Positions 1-5,938 of a DNA stretch of 9,297 bases are shown one piece after another. The notes under the pieces are model-generated. The model was not told the origin of the DNA, ran no database searches, and saw only the letters and a list, made by a program, of their open reading frames with translations. Position 1 is the first letter of the stretch. Every line of letters starts with the position of its first letter. Source of the DNA: Halobacteriales archaeon (GTDB taxonomy: Archaea > Thermoplasmatota > E2 > JACPAO01 > JAHFTW01). The stretch covers positions 1 to 9,297 of the forward strand of contig JAIVGU010000073.1 of NCBI GenBank assembly GCA_020201445.1, in the 5' to 3' direction. The position numbers and the translations under genes are program-made.

Positions 1-34
1 GCTTGCGCCATTGTGTCATCGGTTTTGCCAGCAC

Positions 35-40
35 CTTTTA
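35..40 (+). promoter_or_regulatory. Candidate archaeal TATA-like element for the membrane protein gene
   Basis: CTTTTA stands out in GC-rich sequence, 31 to 26 bases before ATG 66. That spacing fits a TATA box driving a leaderless or nearly leaderless transcript. The match to the consensus is weak and the call rests mainly on position. Confidence 0.3.
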
Positions 41-65
41 CTCCCCCTTCGCGTCGGCCGGAGCG

Positions 66-836
66 ATGGCGGTGAAGAAGACCCCAGAGGCGCCAGCACC
101 CGCAGAGCCGGTAGGCCGGAGCTTCCAGGCCGAGAGCGAGTCCCCCGTGAACCCGGCTTTGGTCGCCCGCATCAAAGAAGCCGCCAAATTCGCGCAGCAA
201 GTTGAGGAAACGAAGCCGGGGCAGGCCACGGCACAGGAGGCACCGACGACCCGGAAACGCCCCTGGCCCAGAGCGCCCAGCGCGGTGGTTGCCATCGTGC
301 TGGCCGTCGCCGTGGGGGCCGGGGGCACGGTGGGCCTGACGGCGCTGCTGGACCACAAGCCGCCCCCGACCGGTTTGAACCAAGGGCCTGTGGGGGTGAG
401 CCCCGACGACATCGTGCAGGGCGTCCAGCACTTCTCCGGGACGCTGGCGGCCGCCACGTCCCAGGTGTCCGTGCCGTGCGAGGACGTCGGGGTCTGCGAG
501 GCCCATCCCTTCGCCGTGCAGGGCGACCGCAACGTGAGCTTCACGGCCAACCTCAAGGCGAGGCTGCCGGGCGTCCCGGGGAACGGCGCCGCCGCGCCGA
601 CGTTCCAGGTCGTCATCCGCACCTCCGGCAACCATGCGACCATCGTGTCGACCCAGAAGACCGGCACGGTGGCGACGGTCAATGCCACGCTCTCCAACGG
701 CACCTACGAAGTCTTCATCCAGTTGCTGGACGGCGGCCCAGTGGACTACACGCTGGATGGAATCCTCGACCCGGCGCACATCATCCACACCGTCGTATGC
801 GCGCCCACGCCGCGGCGGACCCGACGCCCGGCTTGA
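66..836 (+). CDS. Predicted single-pass membrane protein with a C-terminal external domain; function unknown
   Basis: No family is recognised. From the ATG at 66 the protein is 256 aa. An in-frame TTG at 3 would add 21 residues, but ATG 66 is preferred because an AT-rich hexamer (CTTTTA, 35-40) lies about 28 bases upstream, as expected for an archaeal promoter with a very short leader. Residues 1-65 are hydrophilic and rich in Ala, Pro and Glu. A basic patch (RKRPWPR, about 63-69) precedes one hydrophobic segment at about 72-94, suggesting N-terminus inside and C-terminus outside. The remaining ~160 residues alternate in a beta-rich pattern, with motifs such as TFQVVIRTSG and GTYEVFIQLLDGGPVDYTLDG, resembling a small beta-sandwich. 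Cys138, Cys144 and Cys245 might form a disulfide. The last 56 bases overlap the convergent hutH 3' end, so the basic tail (RRTRRPA) may be affected if either gene has an indel there. The coding call is fairly sure; the function is open. Confidence 0.6.
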   Translation: MAVKKTPEAPAPAEPVGRSFQAESESPVNPALVARIKEAAKFAQQVEETKPGQATAQEAPTTRKRPWPRAPSAVVAIVLAVAVGAGGTVGLTALLDHKPPPTGLNQGPVGVSPDDIVQGVQHFSGTLAAATSQVSVPCEDVGVCEAHPFAVQGDRNVSFTANLKARLPGVPGNGAAAPTFQVVIRTSGNHATIVSTQKTGTVATVNATLSNGTYEVFIQLLDGGPVDYTLDGILDPAHIIHTVVCAPTPRRTRRPA

Positions 837-2199
837 GGGGCGCCTTGAAATCCAACGCCTGTGCGGCGCAGAGGGCCTCGATGGCGACGACGTTGCGCAC
901 GTTCTCCAGCACCTGCGCGAGCTTCAGCGCGGACACCGAGCCCATGCTGACGTGGTCCTCCTGGTTCGCGCTGGTCGGGATGGAGTCGACGCTGGCGGGG
1001 TGCGCCTGCACCTTGTTCTCCGACACCAGGGCGGCGGCGACGTACTGGGCGATCATGAAGCCGGAGTTGAGGCCGCCCGCGTCCACCAGGAACGGCTTCA
1101 GCCCCTCGCTCAGGTCGGGGTTGACGAGGCGCTCGACGCGGCGCTCCGCGATGCTGGCCACCTCCGCGAGGGCGATGGCGAGGAAGTCGAGGTGGAACGC
1201 GAGGATCTCGCCGTGGAAGTTGCCCTGGCTCACGATGGGTCCGTCGGGGAAGACGAGCGGGTTGTCGGTGGCGGCGTTCAGCTCGACCTCCATCACCTGC
1301 GCCGCCTGCTCCACCACGTCGCGGCAGGCGCCGAGCACCTGCGGGATGCAGCGCAGCGAGTAGGCGTCCTGCACCCGGCCGCAGCCCTCATGGCTCTCCA
1401 CGATGGCGGAGTGGGCGGTGAGGGAGCGCAGGTTGGCGGCGACGATGCCCTGCCCCGGGTGGGGGCGCACCGCGTGGACGCGGGCGTCGAGCGGCGCGAC
1501 GGAGCCCATCAGCGCCTCCAGGCTCATCCCAGCGACCACCTGGGCGTCTTGCAGCAGTCCGCGCGCCTCCACGGCGGCCAAGGCGCCGATGGCGCACATG
1601 AGCTGCGTGCCGTTGATGAGCGCAAGGCCCTCCTTCGCCTCCAGGACGATGGGCTCCAGGCCGGCCTCGCGCAGGGCGGCGTCGGCGGGGAGGCGGCGGC
1701 CGGCGGGGCCCTCGACGTGGCCCAGGCCGATGAGCGGGAGCGCCATGTGGGCGAGCGGGCAGAGGTCGCCGGAGGCGCCGACGGAGCCACGGCTAGGCAC
1801 CACGGGGACGAGGCCGCGGTTGAGCATCTCCACGACGCGCTCGACGAGCAGGCGGCGCACGCCGCTGCATCCCTTGAGGAGCGTGTTGGCGCGAATCAGC
1901 ATCATGGCGCGCACCACGGGACGCGGCAGCGGCGCCCCGACGCCGACGGCGTGGCTCATCAGCAGGTTGCGCTGGAGCTGCCGCACCTGGCCGGGCTGGA
2001 TGGTGACGTGCGCGAACTCGCCGAAGCCGGTGGTGATGCCGTACGCCACGGTGCCCGCCTGCACGAGGCCGTCGACCACCTTGCGGCTGGCCTCCACCGC
2101 CGGCCACGCCCTGGGGTCGATGCGGACCTGGGCGCCCTGCGCGACGGCGGCCACATCCCCGAGGCGCAGGCTGTTCCCGTCCAAGGTGACCGGGTCCAC
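781..2199 (-). CDS. hutH: Histidine ammonia-lyase (histidase), short C terminus
   Basis: Cytosolic lyase that removes ammonia from L-histidine to give trans-urocanate, the first step of histidine degradation. The 472 aa keep the whole active site at almost the same numbering as Pseudomonas putida HutH. Tyr53 is in YGITTGFG. The Ala142-Ser143-Gly144 triad (GSVGASGDLCPLAH) cyclises to the MIO electrophile. Asn196 is in NGTQ, Tyr280 and Arg283 in QDAYSLRC, Phe328 in GNFHGE, and Glu414 in ANQEDHVSMG. The start is GTG 2199: an in-frame stop lies about 24 bases upstream, AGGT lies at about -12, and a TATA-like CTTAAA is centred about 26 bases upstream. The protein stops at ARIRRCG, about 38 residues before the usual end, and the segment expected next in the family (a VP.L..DR....DI-like tail) is not visible in any frame. 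The end overlaps the convergent upstream gene by 56 bases. Identity is very sure; whether the C terminus is native or caused by an indel or rearrangement is not. Confidence 0.95.
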   Translation of the reverse strand: MDPVTLDGNSLRLGDVAAVAQGAQVRIDPRAWPAVEASRKVVDGLVQAGTVAYGITTGFGEFAHVTIQPGQVRQLQRNLLMSHAVGVGAPLPRPVVRAMMLIRANTLLKGCSGVRRLLVERVVEMLNRGLVPVVPSRGSVGASGDLCPLAHMALPLIGLGHVEGPAGRRLPADAALREAGLEPIVLEAKEGLALINGTQLMCAIGALAAVEARGLLQDAQVVAGMSLEALMGSVAPLDARVHAVRPHPGQGIVAANLRSLTAHSAIVESHEGCGRVQDAYSLRCIPQVLGACRDVVEQAAQVMEVELNAATDNPLVFPDGPIVSQGNFHGEILAFHLDFLAIALAEVASIAERRVERLVNPDLSEGLKPFLVDAGGLNSGFMIAQYVAAALVSENKVQAHPASVDSIPTSANQEDHVSMGSVSALKLAQVLENVRNVVAIEALCAAQALDFKAPLKPGVGSAAAWARIRRCG

Positions 2200-2222
2200 G
2201 CGGCGCGACCTGGAGGCGGCGG

Positions 2223-2228
2223 TTTAAG
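2223..2228 (-). promoter_or_regulatory. Candidate TATA-like element for hutH
   Basis: On the minus strand this reads CTTAAA, centred about 26 bases upstream of the GTG start of hutH, the usual distance between an archaeal TATA box and the start of a leaderless transcript. It also contains the in-frame stop that limits the hutH start. The assignment is by position and base composition only. Confidence 0.35.
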
Positions 2229-2268
2229 GGTGGCGCACAAGGACCGGCAAAGGATTTTGGGACAAGCG

Positions 2269-2406
2269 GAACCGCGAACGACGCGAAGTGCGTGGAAAGA
2301 TTGGCTCCGTGGGTTCCGTGCCCTCCGCGGTTCGTTGGGCCGACTCGCCGCCTAAAACCACGGATTGCACGGATTTTTTCCAAGTTTTTCGCGGTCTTTG
2401 CGGTTC
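2269..2406 (+). repeat. Composite intergenic repeat, copy A (two opposed 9-nt arrays within inverted flanks)
   Basis: This fills most of the gap between the M50 protease stop (2412) and the hutH promoter. It is bounded by a 19-nt imperfect inverted repeat (2269-2287, GAACCGCGAACGACGCGAA, against 2388-2406; 16 of 19 match). Inside are two runs of 9-nt units pointing away from each other. The left run (2305-2331) reads CTCCGTGGG, TTCCGTGCC, CTCCGCGGT. The right run (about 2357-2374) reads ACCACGGAT, TGCACGGAT and then a T-tract. A spacer between them carries TTGGGCCGACTCGCCGCCT. Positions 2305-2374 match 5972-6042 of copy C in all but five columns (four substitutions and one indel). No protein is encoded. 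It could be a non-autonomous mobile element, a 3'-end processing or termination signal, or both. Confidence 0.8.
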
Positions 2407-2411
2407 GGCGG

Positions 2412-3815
2412 TCAACCGACGAGACGAGGCCCAATGATTTGGAGGATGAACGCCCCGAGGATGAGCAGGCTCATGGCGCCGGCGAACCAGCTTACGAGCC
2501 GTTCGCGGCGGACGCTCTCCATGCTGGGCCGCATGCGTTGCACGAGGCTGCCGACGGCGTCGCGGAAGATGTGGCCGCCGTCGAGGGGGAGCATCGGCAG
2601 GATGTTGGTCAGGCCGACCATGAGGTTGATCCAGAAGATCCAGAACAGCACCAGGGCGAGGGGCCAGAAGACGGCCGGGGCCCACGGTGCGTCGGTGAAC
2701 GCGGGGAGGTAGGTGGAGAGGATGGGCTGGCCGCGCACCTCGCCGATGGGCAGCGAGACGAGCGAGAGGAAGCCGACCATGCCGCTGGTGAAGGGGTGCG
2801 AGAGGAAGCGGGTGTCCTCCGCCGTGAGCTGGTAGAAGCCGAGGTAGGCGGACCGTTGCAGGGCCTCGGCGCAGGGGCCGCCCACGGGGCCGGAGGCGCC
2901 GAAGCGGCGGTGGCACTCGGCGACCCCGTACGCGTCGGCGCTGACGATGGCCTCGCGCTGCTGCTCGGTGTAGCCTGACCAGCGGCTCTCCAGGGTGACT
3001 GGGTGCGTCGTGCCGTCGCGCAGCCCGAGGGTCACCTGTTGGCCTGGCCTGCTCGCGTTGAGTTGGGCGCCCAGCGTGGGCCAGTCGGGGACGGGGGCGC
3101 CGTTGAACGACGTGATGATGGAGCCGGGGCCCAGCCCAGCGTGCGCCGCCGGCCCGCCCTGCACCACGTTGGCGACGTGGACGCCGGGGGCGGGGGTCGC
3201 GGCGCCCACCATGGCGGAGAAGCCGACGAGGGCGAGGACGGCGAAGGTGAGGTTGACCGCGGGGCCGGCGGAGAAGACCCGGAGGCGGCGGCGCCGGGGG
3301 GCGAGCTTGATGTCCTCGTCGTCGGGCTCGACGAACGCGCCGATGGGGACGACGGCGATGAGGAGGCCGAGCGACTTGACGCGCATGTCGTTGGCGCGCG
3401 CCAGGACGCCGTGGCCGCCCTCGTGGACGACGAGCGTGACGATGAGCGCGATGAGGCCGTACCAGAGCGGCACGAAGGGGTTGACGCCGGGGATGACCAG
3501 GATCTCGCTGGCGCCGAGGGCCTGCACGCCGGAGTCGGGCTGGAGGCTGAACCAGACGCTCCAGGCGAACACGACGGTCATCAGCGCCATCCCGGCCAGC
3601 GTCACCACGGTGCCGAGGTCGGCGAAGAGGTTCCAGAAGCGGCGCGGCTTCGCGAGGAGGTCCAGGAGGCCCTTGCCACGCTGGGTGCGCACCATGAGGA
3701 TGACGCCGAGCATCAGGCTCAGGTTCCAGCGCTGCAGGCGGCCCGTGTTGACGAGCCACACGATGAACCCGATGTAGGCGGCCAGCAGAGCCAGAACGAT
3801 GAGGGTCCCCTGCAT
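2412..3815 (-). CDS. Site-2-type M50 intramembrane metalloprotease with PDZ domain
   Basis: Predicted zinc protease that cuts transmembrane substrates within the membrane, as in regulated intramembrane proteolysis; no substrate can be named. The 467 aa contain the zinc motif HEGGH at 131-135, in a hydrophobic helix, and the second metal motif LDGGH at 411-415, also in a membrane segment (NILPMLPLDGGH). FSAGPAVNL (181-189) follows the first catalytic region as in other M50 enzymes. A PDZ-like domain lies at about 208-276 (VQGGPAAHAGLGPGSIITSFNG). Hydrophobic segments occur at about 4-22, 31-42, 68-90, 113-131, 148-162, 184-205, 382-405 and 445-462. Between the PDZ domain and the last segments is a ~100-residue loop with Cys301 and Cys315. 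ATG 3815 is preferred because it begins directly before the first membrane segment; the frame is open further upstream but would overlap cutA. It is divergent from cutA (112-base gap). The stop lies 6 bases from repeat copy A. Confidence 0.9.
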   Translation of the reverse strand: MQGTLIVLALLAAYIGFIVWLVNTGRLQRWNLSLMLGVILMVRTQRGKGLLDLLAKPRRFWNLFADLGTVVTLAGMALMTVVFAWSVWFSLQPDSGVQALGASEILVIPGVNPFVPLWYGLIALIVTLVVHEGGHGVLARANDMRVKSLGLLIAVVPIGAFVEPDDEDIKLAPRRRRLRVFSAGPAVNLTFAVLALVGFSAMVGAATPAPGVHVANVVQGGPAAHAGLGPGSIITSFNGAPVPDWPTLGAQLNASRPGQQVTLGLRDGTTHPVTLESRWSGYTEQQREAIVSADAYGVAECHRRFGASGPVGGPCAEALQRSAYLGFYQLTAEDTRFLSHPFTSGMVGFLSLVSLPIGEVRGQPILSTYLPAFTDAPWAPAVFWPLALVLFWIFWINLMVGLTNILPMLPLDGGHIFRDAVGSLVQRMRPSMESVRRERLVSWFAGAMSLLILGAFILQIIGPRLVG

Positions 3816-3841
3816 GGCCGGGCTTCGACCTGCGGGATTGG

Positions 3842-3847
3842 CATAAG
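3842..3847 (-). promoter_or_regulatory. Candidate TATA-like element for the M50 protease
   Basis: Minus-strand CTTATG lies 32 to 27 bases before ATG 3815, within the 112-base divergent gap to cutA. It is AT-rich relative to its surroundings and at the right distance for an archaeal promoter with a minimal leader. It is a weak match, supported by similar placement at other genes here. Confidence 0.3.
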
Positions 3848-3927
3848 GCTTGTCTTCCGAGGGCCGGGGCGCGGCCGCCGCTGCCTGCGCGTGGGCAGCC
3901 TTTTCCTGCCCCGCCCCATCGCCGCGC

Positions 3928-4245
3928 GTGCCCTCCGAGCCGCTCGTCCTGGTGCGCACCACCGTGGCCAGCGACGCCCAGGCGCAGGCCCTGGCGCGGG
4001 CGCTCGTGGAGGATGGCCTCGCCGCCTGCGTCCACACCTCCGCCGTCTACTCGACCTACCGCTGGGACGGCAAGCTGGAGCAGGAGCGCGAGGTGCTGGT
4101 CGAGGCGCGCACCACCCCCGACCGCGAGCTGGAGGTGCGCCACCGCATGGCGAAGGGACACCCGTACGAGCTGCCGCTCATCGAGTCGTTCCCCGTCGAG
4201 GCGAACCGCGAGTATGCGCGCTGGGCGTCCGGGCCGACCGGCTGA
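3928..4245 (+). CDS. cutA: CutA-family protein (divalent-ion tolerance)
   Basis: Small cytosolic protein of the CutA1 family, which forms trimers with a ferredoxin-like fold. It was named for copper tolerance in Escherichia coli, but its biochemical role is unresolved. From GTG 3928 it is 105 aa, the usual family length. It shows the expected order: PLVLVRTTVASDAQAQALA near the N terminus, then GLAACVHTSAVYSTYRWDGK (30-49), the charged strand EQEREVLVEARTT, and the signature HPYELPLIESFPVEANREY (78-96). An ATG at 3850 in the same frame would add 26 low-complexity Ala- and Pro-rich residues absent from the family, so GTG is chosen. A weak T-rich stretch (CCTTTTCC, about 3899-3906) lies at the TATA distance. 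The TGA stop is also the first bases of repeat copy B. It is divergent from the M50 gene and convergent with mptE. Confidence 0.9.
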   Translation: MPSEPLVLVRTTVASDAQAQALARALVEDGLAACVHTSAVYSTYRWDGKLEQEREVLVEARTTPDRELEVRHRMAKGHPYELPLIESFPVEANREYARWASGPTG

Positions 4246-4320
4246 ACCGCGAAGCCGAAACAGTTGGGAAAAATCCGTGCCATCCGTGGAATCCGTGGTT
4301 TAGGCGGGCGGTTCGGTCGG
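4243..4320 (-). repeat. Composite intergenic repeat, copy B (single 9-nt array, reverse orientation)
   Basis: This occupies the whole gap between the convergent cutA and mptE. On the minus strand it starts in the spacer motif (GAACCGCCCGCCTAAA), then runs ACCACGGAT, TCCACGGAT, GGCACGGAT and a T-tract (4273 down to 4269), and ends in TTTCGGCTTCGCGGTTCA. It corresponds to the right half of copy A and lacks the left, opposed array, so it is a partial copy. Its end coincides with the cutA stop codon: the TGA is the start of TGAACCGCGAA. The other end lies 6 bases from the mptE stop. The T-tract, about 55 bases after the mptE stop on its sense strand, could act as an archaeal U-tract terminator; that is inference. 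Confidence 0.75.
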
Positions 4321-4325
4321 GAACG

Positions 4326-5015
4326 TCAAGGCATGTAGCGCCGGACCCCCATCTTCCCCCGCGCCGCCGCCTCGCCGACCAGCCGCTCCGCCCACGCGAG
4401 CTTGGCCGGCTTCGTGGCGGCGTCCCAGTGGAACGAGTAGCGGCTGGGCGGGGCGTCGAAGTCGAAGCCGAACAGCAGCGCCGAGCGCGCGCCCAGCTCC
4501 TCGCACAGCAGCACGGCGCGGTCGCCGTCGGTGAAGCCGCCGACGTTGCGCATCGGCTCCAGGTCGGGTTGGGGCGCGCATTGGTAGGTGCCGTGGAGCT
4601 GCGGGCCGAGCCGGGGGACGAGCGAGCGGATGGCGGGGCGGTTGTCGCCGTGCGCGTGCGCGACCATGCTGCTGCCCTGCGCGGCGGCCCACGCGAGGTC
4701 GTTGGGGGCGCCGTCGAGGTCGGTGACGACGAGGTGCGGGACGACGCCGGTCTCGCGCAGCCAGGTCGTCGCGCCGTCGCACGCCACGACCACCTGCCCC
4801 GCGAGCGCCGCCGGGGGGGTGCGCTCCAGGCTGGGCCCGGCGCCGACGATGGCCACGTCGCGGCGGTTGCGGACGAGCACCCCGAGGCTGCGGAAGCGGC
4901 TGGTGGCGGGGATGAGGGCCCGCAGCTCGCACGCGGCGGCGAGGTCGTCCTCCTCGCGGTAGCCGAACTGGGCGCAGATGGCCCGGTAGCTGGGCTCCCA
5001 GTCGCTCCACTGCAT
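4326..5015 (-). CDS. mptE: MptE-type 6-hydroxymethyl-7,8-dihydropterin diphosphokinase
   Basis: Archaeal enzyme (DUF115/COG1634 family, unrelated to bacterial FolK) that uses ATP to diphosphorylate 6-hydroxymethyl-7,8-dihydropterin. The product feeds tetrahydromethanopterin or folate-type C1-carrier synthesis. The 229-aa length fits the archaeal family. Diagnostic motifs are in order: VAIVGAGPSLE (54-64), VVACDGATTWL (76-86), PHLVVTDLDGAPNDL (93-107), VAHAHGDN (118-125), the conserved GGFTDGDRAV (159-168), GFDFD (183-187) and TKPAKLAWAERL (201-212). The N-terminal ~50 residues (MQWSDWEPSYRAI...) are also typical. The ATG at 5015 is 2 bases after the restored stop of the DUF373 gene (5018-5020), so the two should be co-transcribed and translationally coupled. 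No Shine-Dalgarno sequence is visible. As read, the DUF373 frame runs into this gene in frame because of an upstream frameshift. Confidence 0.9.
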   Translation of the reverse strand: MQWSDWEPSYRAICAQFGYREEDDLAAACELRALIPATSRFRSLGVLVRNRRDVAIVGAGPSLERTPPAALAGQVVVACDGATTWLRETGVVPHLVVTDLDGAPNDLAWAAAQGSSMVAHAHGDNRPAIRSLVPRLGPQLHGTYQCAPQPDLEPMRNVGGFTDGDRAVLLCEELGARSALLFGFDFDAPPSRYSFHWDAATKPAKLAWAERLVGEAAARGKMGVRRYMP

Positions 5016-5017
5016 GG

Positions 5018-5864
5018 CTACCGCTGCAGGTGCGGCGCGGGGGCGCGCAGGTAGCGGCCGACGAGGAGGCCGCCCATCAGCACCACGACGCCCGCCGTCA
5101 CCTGGAAGGCGCGCACCTTGGTGAGGATGGAGTTGATGTCGCGCGCCTCCAGGACGTCCACCGCCATGTCGAGGACTGAGCTTGCCGGCGCGGATGCCCT
5201 CGCCGAGGTCGTGGAACAGCGCGCTCACCCGCGCCTCCCACTTGAGGCCGTGCATGAGGAGCCAGAAGGCGGCGATGGCGAGCAGGCTGCCCCACGCCAG
5301 GTCGACGGCGTAGGCGTAGCCGACGGCGCGGAACAGGTAGCCGAGGGCCAGGATGAGGACGAGGACGCCGAGCGGGAGGACGAAGCGCCGCGCCTGCTTG
5401 GGGTCGTCGAGCAGGCGGGTGATGACGTAGAAGGCGCCCTCCAGCCGCGGCGCCTGCTTGACGACGCTGCGGTGGACGTGCGCCACCTTGGCCCGGCTCT
5501 GCAGCAGCGGCAGGATCTGCTCGTCCTCGGCGCCGTCGCTCACCAGGATGATGGCGTCGGGGCGGACGGCGGCGATGACCTGGTCCAGCTCCTCGACGAG
5601 CTTGCGGTCGGCGCGCATCCCCATCGCCTTGTGGCCGGCGATGCAGGCGACCTCGATCTGGTCCTGGCCGCGCAGCTTGGCCAGCTCGCCGTCGTAGAGG
5701 TGCACCGCGGCGAACAGGGCGTTGGTGTCGGAGTCCTCCGGGTCCGCGAGGCCGAGGGCCAGGGCGGCCTCCACGCTGCGGCGGCGCCCGACGACCGGTG
5801 TGGCGACGTGGCCCTTCTCGCCGAGGTCGTCGTCGCGGTCCACGCAGAGGATGAGCGTCTTCAT
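5018..5864 (-). pseudogene. DUF373-family archaeal membrane protein, frameshifted near 5177
   Basis: DUF373 is an archaeal family of unknown function with a Rossmann-like N-terminal domain and a membrane C terminus. From ATG 5864 it reads MKTLILCVDRDDDLGEKG, then VGRRRSVEAALALGLADPEDSDTNALFAAV, an IEVACIAGHKAMGMRADRK segment (70-88) and AIILVSDGAEDEQILPLLQSR (104-124), all family features. Membrane segments lie at about 161-179 and 184-205. After GIRAGKLS (codon 230, about 5177) this frame turns into low-complexity Arg/Gly/Pro sequence. One base on, another frame gives VLDMAVDVLEARDINSILTK, a third hydrophobic segment (VTAGVVVLMGGLLVG) and a stop at 5018-5020. The restored product is about 281 aa. 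One extra base (T at 5177 on the + strand) or two missing bases would explain it. GGAG lies 6 bases before the ATG and a TATA box lies further upstream. It may be a sequencing or assembly error rather than a real mutation. It heads the pair with mptE. Confidence 0.85.
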
Positions 5865-5891
5865 CGAGCGCTCCGCACTCCCCTTCTGGCG

Positions 5892-5897
5892 TATAAA
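5892..5897 (-). promoter_or_regulatory. Archaeal TATA box for the DUF373-mptE unit
   Basis: On the minus strand GCATTTATACGCC contains TTTATA, 33 to 28 bases before the DUF373 ATG at 5864. The match to the archaeal TATA consensus is good, it is conspicuous in a ~70% GC background, and its position predicts a leader of only a few bases. It is the clearest promoter in the window and supports an archaeal host. Confidence 0.6.
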
Positions 5898-5938
5898 TGC
5901 CTCATGGCTTGGTTCCCTGGCGCCCTCCGACCCCGGAC

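Noticed and set aside
634..2355. 573-codon open frame on the plus strand opposite hutH
   Set aside because: It is rich in His, Asp, Gly and Arg with no domain character. HutH on the other strand has every catalytic residue.
2305..2374. CRISPR-like array from the 9-nt units
   Set aside because: The units are directly adjacent with no spacers, far too short for CRISPR repeats, and there are no cas genes nearby.
2292..2400. Short peptide frames through repeat copies A and C (for example WVPCPPRFVGPT)
   Set aside because: They are translations of the repeat itself, recurring because the repeat recurs, with no ribosome binding site or family character.
2269..2406. Insertion sequence with terminal inverted repeats
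   Set aside because: At 138 bases it has no transposase, and no target-site duplication could be made out. A non-autonomous element remains possible, so it is listed as a repeat.
3816..4037. N-terminal extension of the M50 protease to 4037
   Set aside because: It would overlap cutA, is low-complexity, and comes before a good membrane segment that starts just after ATG 3815.
2224..4161. 645-codon minus-strand frame across the M50 gene and cutA
   Set aside because: The translation is Arg/Pro-rich and overlaps two well-supported genes in other frames.
3003..5054. 683-codon plus-strand frame covering cutA and the region opposite mptE
   Set aside because: It is Gly/Arg/Glu-rich without family motifs. 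Real genes occupy the same bases in other frames.
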